Translations under genes and position numbers: made by a program
Assembly (NCBI GenBank): GCA_021791235.1
Contig: JAJYXA010000295.1
Coordinates: forward strand, 1-8,898
Reading direction: 5' to 3'
Origin: Pseudomonadota bacterium
GTDB taxonomy: Bacteria > Pseudomonadota > Gammaproteobacteria > Burkholderiales > Thiobacillaceae
DNA length: 8,898 bases
Shown here: piece by piece, positions 5,505 through 8,898 of the stretch
Position numbering within the stretch: position 1 is the first letter of the stretch
Layout: each line of letters starts with the position of its first letter
Notes under the pieces: model-generated
Seen by the model: only the letters and a program-made list of their open reading frames with translations
Databases searched by the model: none
What the model was told of the DNA's origin: nothing

Positions 5505-5524
5505 ATCAAAAGGAACAGACGGTC

Positions 5525-6385
5525 GTGCTAGTCATCGTTGGATATATTGTCGTGGTACTCAGCGTCTTCGGCGGCTTCGCCCTGGCGGGCGGTTATCTGG
5601 CGGCATTGTGGCATCCATTTGAACTCCTGATTATCGGGGGCGGGGCAGTGGGTGCCTTCCTGGTCGCCAACAACAGCAAGGCCATCCGGGCCACCACGAA
5701 GGCGTTGCCGACGCTCTTCAAGGGATCCAGGTACACCCGGGCGCTCTACATGGACGTGCTCGCGCTGCTGTACGAACTGCTGACGAAAATTCGCAAGGAA
5801 GGTCTGATGTCGGTGGAATCCGACGTCGACTCGCCCGAGAACAGTCCCTTGTTTACCAAATACCCGGCCATCATGGCCGATCACCATATCGTCGAGTTTC
5901 TGACCGATTACCTGCGCCTGATGGTGAGCGGCAGCATGAATGCCTTCGAGATCGAGAACCTGATGGACAACGAAATCGAGACCCATCACCACGAAGGCGA
6001 AATACCCGTGCACAGCGTCACCAAGCTGGGCGACGGTCTGCCCGCGTTCGGCATTGTCGCCGCGGTGATGGGGGTCGTGAAAACCATGGGATCGGTCGGC
6101 CTCCCTCCATCGGAGCTCGGGGTTCTGATTGGTGCCGCATTGACCGGCACTTTCATCGGCATTTTGCTGGCCTACGGATTCGTGAGTCCGCTGGCCAACC
6201 TGCTCGAACAGAAGGTGAACGAATCGACCAAGATGCTGCAGTGCGTCAAGGTTACCCTGCTGGCCAGCATCAACGGCTATGCGCCGGCGATTGCGGTCGA
6301 GTTCGGCCGCAAGGTGCTGTTCTCGACCGAGCGGCCTTCCTTCAGCGAGCTGGAAACGCACGTGAAGGGCGCGAAATCGCGCTGA
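5525..6385 (+). CDS. motA: Flagellar motor stator protein MotA
   Basis: The 286-residue inner-membrane protein forms the MotA5MotB2 proton channel that drives flagellar rotation. Four hydrophobic segments are visible near residues 3-27, 33-51, 172-192 and 200-222, with the large cytoplasmic loop between the second and third. The functional residues fall at the E. coli numbers: Arg90 and Glu98 in the loop (rotor contact with FliG) and the channel prolines Pro173 (GDGLPAFG) and Pro222 (FVSPLAN). Translation starts at GTG 5525, with AAGGA at 5510-5514 and a 10-base spacer, giving the N-terminus MLVIVGYIVV. No ATG fits the first membrane segment. The gene is 42 bases upstream of motB and is presumably cotranscribed with it. 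Confidence 0.97.
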   Translation: MLVIVGYIVVVLSVFGGFALAGGYLAALWHPFELLIIGGGAVGAFLVANNSKAIRATTKALPTLFKGSRYTRALYMDVLALLYELLTKIRKEGLMSVESDVDSPENSPLFTKYPAIMADHHIVEFLTDYLRLMVSGSMNAFEIENLMDNEIETHHHEGEIPVHSVTKLGDGLPAFGIVAAVMGVVKTMGSVGLPPSELGVLIGAALTGTFIGILLAYGFVSPLANLLEQKVNESTKMLQCVKVTLLASINGYAPAIAVEFGRKVLFSTERPSFSELETHVKGAKSR

Positions 6386-6427
6386 TCGCGGCGCGTCCTG
6401 CCCCTCGCGCCCTGCGTACACGCCACC

Positions 6428-7360
6428 ATGAGCGAGCAGAAACCGCCCATCATCGTCAAACGCATCAAGAAGGTGGCGGGCGGCCATCATGGCGGGGCGT
6501 GGAAGATCGCCTATGCCGACTTCGTGACCGCGATGATGGCGTTTTTCCTGCTGATGTGGCTGCTCGGTTCGACCACCAAGGGCGACCTGGAAGGGATCGC
6601 GGAATACTTCAAGACGCCGCTCAAGGTGGCCATGCAAGGCGGCTCCGGCAGCGGCGACAGTTCCAGCGTCATCAAGGGCGGCGGCGCCGACGTGACGCGC
6701 AAGAGCGGGCAGATCAAGAAAGGCGAGACCGAAGCCCCCAAAAAATCCTACAACCTGAAAGCCGCGCAGGCCGAGCTCGAACGCATCGAGACGGCCAATC
6801 TGAAAAAGCTGAAAAAACGTCTGGAGGTGGCGATCGACGCCAATCCGACGCTGCGGCAGTTCAAGCGGCAACTGCTGATCGACATCACCAGCGAAGGGCT
6901 GCGGATCCAGATCGTCGACGAGCAGAACCGGCCCATGTTCAACCTGGCGAGCGCCGAACTGCAGCCCTATACCAAAATCATCCTGCACGAGATCGGCAAG
7001 GTGCTGAACGACGTGCAGAATCGCGTCAGCCTGTCGGGCCACACCGATGCCAAGCCCTATGCCAATCGCGAACGCGGCTACAGCAACTGGGAGCTGTCGG
7101 CCGATCGTGCCAACGCGTCGCGCCGCGAACTGATTGCGGGCGGCATGGACGAGACGAAAATGCTGCGCGTGGTCGGACTGGCTTCATCGGTGCCGTTCAA
7201 TAACGCAGCGCCCCTCGATCCGGTCAATCGCCGCATCAGCATCATCGTCATGAACAAGCGCACCGAAGAGGCCGTCACCAAGGAGGCGTCCGGCGCCAAC
7301 GTCGCCGACGAGGACGAGGCGCGCGACGAAATCGAAAAGGCAGGCGCCGCAGCGCGCTGA
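6428..7360 (+). CDS. motB: Flagellar motor stator protein MotB
   Basis: The 310-residue product anchors the stator to peptidoglycan and carries the proton-accepting aspartate. A basic N-terminus (IVKRIKK) precedes GGAWKIAYADFVTAMMAFFL. Asp31 in YADF matches the essential Asp32 of E. coli, at the start of the single membrane helix (about 28-48). A variable linker follows, rich in Gly, Ser and Lys. The C-terminal OmpA-type peptidoglycan-binding domain contains LSGHTDAKPY from residue 202 and NWELSADRAN from residue 220. The length is close to E. coli MotB (308). No Shine-Dalgarno sequence is visible before the ATG. The 42-base gap after motA instead has a possible stem, GGCGCG (6390-6395) / CGCGCC (6406-6411). 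The protein ends in an acidic, alanine-rich tail. Confidence 0.97.
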   Translation: MSEQKPPIIVKRIKKVAGGHHGGAWKIAYADFVTAMMAFFLLMWLLGSTTKGDLEGIAEYFKTPLKVAMQGGSGSGDSSSVIKGGGADVTRKSGQIKKGETEAPKKSYNLKAAQAELERIETANLKKLKKRLEVAIDANPTLRQFKRQLLIDITSEGLRIQIVDEQNRPMFNLASAELQPYTKIILHEIGKVLNDVQNRVSLSGHTDAKPYANRERGYSNWELSADRANASRRELIAGGMDETKMLRVVGLASSVPFNNAAPLDPVNRRISIIVMNKRTEEAVTKEASGANVADEDEARDEIEKAGAAAR

Positions 7361-7510
7361 TTCCTGCGCCGCCCGGCGCGAAATAGCAGGCCAAATCCAC
7401 CCTTATTCCCCGGATTGACCGAGCCGGGCATGACCGATACTTCAGCCTGAAGAAAGCCCGCTTCTGCTCGATGCAGATGAGAGGTATCCCTCCAACAGGT
7501 GAAATCCGGG
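7361..7510 (+). promoter_or_regulatory. motB-flhB intergenic region with several small hairpins
   Basis: No gene is seen here. Three short stem-loops occur: GCGCC (7366-7370) / GGCGC (7375-7379), CCCGG (7409-7413) / CCGGG (7424-7428), and CTTCA (7440-7444) / TGAAG (7448-7452). None is followed by a proper U tract, so termination after motB is uncertain. AGGTGA at 7497-7502 is the ribosome-binding site of flhB. An flhB promoter is likely in this gap because flhBA is usually its own class II operon, but I could not identify one. Confidence 0.35.
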
Positions 7511-8647
7511 ATGGCGGAAGAAAACGATCAGGAAAAGACGGAACCCGCTTCGCCCCAGCGGCTGCAGAAAGCGCGCGAGGACGGCCAGGTCGTGCAATCG
7601 CGCGAACTGGCGACGTTCGTCGTCCTGATGACCGGCGGCGCCGCCCTGTGGATGATGGCCGGCGGTCTCGGCCAGGCTTTGTCGGGCATCGTGCGCGACG
7701 GGCTGGAATTCGGTCCCGGCATCGCGCGCGACAGCTCGCACGTCATGGCGCAGCTGTCGAACCAGTTTTTTGCGGCCACTCTGGCGCTGGCGCCCTTTCT
7801 GGGACTGGTCGTGATGGCCACCCTGGCTTCGCCGCTGCTGCTGCGCGGCTGGCTGTTCAGCACCAGGGCGCTCGCGCCCAAATTCGAACGCCTGAATCCG
7901 CTGTCGGGCATCAGGCGCATGTTCTCCAGCCAGGGCCTGATCGAGCTGGTCAAGGCGCTGGCCAAGGCGGGCTTGCTGGGCGGGGTCGCCGTGTGGCTGA
8001 TCTGGTCCAACGTCGGCGCGATTTTCTCGCTCAGCCTGGAAGAACCGTCATTGGCCATCCGGCACATGGGGGACCTCATCGGCAAGGTGTTCCTGTTGAT
8101 CTCGGGCGCGATGATCTTCATCGTCGTGATCGATTTGCCATTCCAGCTCTGGAGCTTCCACAAGGAACTGCGGATGAGCAAGGAAGAGTTGCGCCGCGAG
8201 GCCAAGGAATCGGAAGGCGACCCGCACCTGAAGGCGCGCATCCGTGCCCAGCAGCGCGAGGCGGCGCGCCGCCGCATGATGTCCGAGATCCCGACTGCCG
8301 ACGTGGTGGTGACCAACCCGACCCATTACGCCGTCGCGCTCAGGTACAGCGAAGGCAAGATGCGCGCGCCGCGCGTGGTGGCCAAGGGTGCCGACGCCGT
8401 CGCCGCGAAGATCCGCGAACTGGCCGCCGAACACAAGGTGCCGCTGCTGGAAGCGCCGCCGCTGGCGCGCGCCTTGTTTCGCCACACCGACATCGGCGAC
8501 GAAATCCCGGCCACGCTCTACGCGGCGGTGGCCGAAGTGCTGGCCTACGTGTTCCAGCTGCGCCATTTCACGCAGGTGGGCGGCGCCTATCCCGATGCGC
8601 CGACCGATCTGCCGGTTCCGCCCGAACTTGACCCGCTGACGTCATGA
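7511..8647 (+). CDS. flhB: Flagellar type III export apparatus protein FlhB
   Basis: The 378-residue inner-membrane protein belongs to the flagellar export gate and switches secretion from rod/hook to filament substrates. The N-terminus, MAEENDQEKTEPASPQRL followed by QKAREDGQV, is diagnostic. Four hydrophobic segments follow (roughly residues 30-52, 85-108, 140-168 and 180-208), then the basic connector SKEELRREAKESEGDPHLKAR. The autocleavage motif NPTH begins at Asn269, the same number as in Salmonella FlhB, so self-processing should occur. The C-terminal FlhBC domain includes KGADAVAAKIRELA and ARALFRHTDIG. I chose ATG 7511 over the upstream GTG 7499 because AGGTGA sits 8 bases before it and the family begins with MAE. 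The stop overlaps the flhA start as ATGA. Confidence 0.97.
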   Translation: MAEENDQEKTEPASPQRLQKAREDGQVVQSRELATFVVLMTGGAALWMMAGGLGQALSGIVRDGLEFGPGIARDSSHVMAQLSNQFFAATLALAPFLGLVVMATLASPLLLRGWLFSTRALAPKFERLNPLSGIRRMFSSQGLIELVKALAKAGLLGGVAVWLIWSNVGAIFSLSLEEPSLAIRHMGDLIGKVFLLISGAMIFIVVIDLPFQLWSFHKELRMSKEELRREAKESEGDPHLKARIRAQQREAARRRMMSEIPTADVVVTNPTHYAVALRYSEGKMRAPRVVAKGADAVAAKIRELAAEHKVPLLEAPPLARALFRHTDIGDEIPATLYAAVAEVLAYVFQLRHFTQVGGAYPDAPTDLPVPPELDPLTS

Positions 8648-8898
8648 ACGGCACCCTGAGCCTCTCCAGCCTGTTCAACGGCGCCAACGCCCGCGCGATG
8701 GCCGCGCCGGTTTTCATCGTCCTCATCCTGGCGATGCTGGTGCTGCCGCTGCCGCCGTTCGCGCTGGACATGCTGTTCACCTTCAACATCGCGCTCTCCA
8801 TCATGGTGCTGCTGGTGAGCCTGTCGACCAGGAAGGCGCTCGAGTTCGCAGCCTTCCCCACGGTGCTGCTGCTGTCCACCCTGCTGCGCCTGTCGCTC
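8644..8898 (+). CDS. flhA: Flagellar type III export gate protein FlhA, N-terminal part (3' partial)
   Basis: The first 85 codons of flhA are present before the right edge of the window. FlhA forms the nonameric export gate ring with a large cytoplasmic domain, here not visible. The segment shows two membrane helices (about residues 20-41 and 45-65) around the family motif LPLPPFALD, followed by TFNIALSIMVLLVSL and FPTVLLLSTLLRLSL, which are strongly conserved in FlhA/InvA/SctV proteins. The start ATG overlaps the flhB stop (ATGA), indicating translational coupling and an flhBA operon. Proximity to flhB rather than to virulence secretion genes supports the flagellar member of the family. Confidence 0.96.
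   Translation, partial: MNGTLSLSSLFNGANARAMAAPVFIVLILAMLVLPLPPFALDMLFTFNIALSIMVLLVSLSTRKALEFAAFPTVLLLSTLLRLSL

Larger units (their letters stand above)
5186..5524 (+). promoter_or_regulatory. Structured intergenic leader upstream of motA
   Basis: This 339-base gap has no credible gene. In order it contains a candidate sigma-28 promoter (5216-5242), a bulged hairpin, and copy 2 of the dispersed repeat (5323-5504). In the hairpin, GCCCCTCCTT (5255-5264) pairs with AAGGA and GGGGC (5271-5284), with an AATC bulge and a 6-base loop. The motA ribosome-binding site AAGGA (5510-5514) closes the gap. Its base composition is visibly less GC-rich than the flanking genes. A 70-codon reading frame at 5173-5385 runs through the repeat and is not considered real. 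Confidence 0.6.

Noticed and set aside
5528..7042. 504-codon open frame on the - strand across motA and motB
   Set aside because: It lies wholly antisense to two clear stator genes whose catalytic residues are intact. The translation is rich in His, Gln, Arg and Asp, as expected for a GC-rich shadow frame, and shows no recognisable family.
7433..7440. ACCGATAC as a sigma-28 -10 element before flhB
   Set aside because: The bases 11 positions upstream (ATTGACCG) do not resemble the TAAAGTTT half, so the match is only a fragment.

Overview
The window is a high-GC bacterial chromosome segment of ordinary chromosomal type. It joins the 3' end of a surface-polysaccharide sugar-nucleotide cluster to the start of a flagellar cluster. 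All ten complete genes, and the two genes cut by the window edges, are on the + strand. The FlhDC master regulator followed by motAB and flhBA, together with the codon use and protein sequences, points to a betaproteobacterium. A Thiobacillus/Nitrosomonadales-like organism is my best guess, but this is inference from layout and not a database match.

Bases 1-3059 form a tightly packed nucleotide-sugar operon: the end of rfbA (glucose-1-phosphate thymidylyltransferase), rfbC (3,5-epimerase), rfbD (dTDP-4-keto-rhamnose reductase) and manC (bifunctional mannose-6-phosphate isomerase / mannose-1-phosphate guanylyltransferase). The junctions overlap by one to four bases (TGATG, GTGA, ATGA), which suggests translational coupling. 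The products supply dTDP-L-rhamnose and GDP-mannose for O-antigen or exopolysaccharide. A GC-rich stem-loop at 3121-3146 probably ends this unit.

Bases 3060-5185 hold flhD, flhC and a membrane-anchored SAM-dependent methyltransferase of unknown substrate. FlhD and FlhC together form the class I activator of flagellar genes. Bases 5186-5524 form a long, structured leader with a candidate sigma-28 promoter in front of motA. MotA and motB (stator), then flhB and the beginning of flhA (export gate), complete the window. The usual chemotaxis genes are not between motB and flhB.

The most unusual feature is a pair of short dispersed repeats, each about 150-180 bp, built on CACAGAGG-type inverted arms. 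One copy (about 3667-3827) separates flhD from flhC. The other (about 5323-5504) lies in the motA leader. The two ends of the element can be told apart, and they show that the copies lie in opposite orientation, with the GAACC ends facing inward around the flhC-methyltransferase block. Copy 2 also carries an extra nested palindrome of about 30 bp. Neither copy encodes a transposase, so they look like non-autonomous palindromic elements in the control regions of the flagellar regulon. I see no CRISPR array, tRNA, rRNA, phage or defence system.
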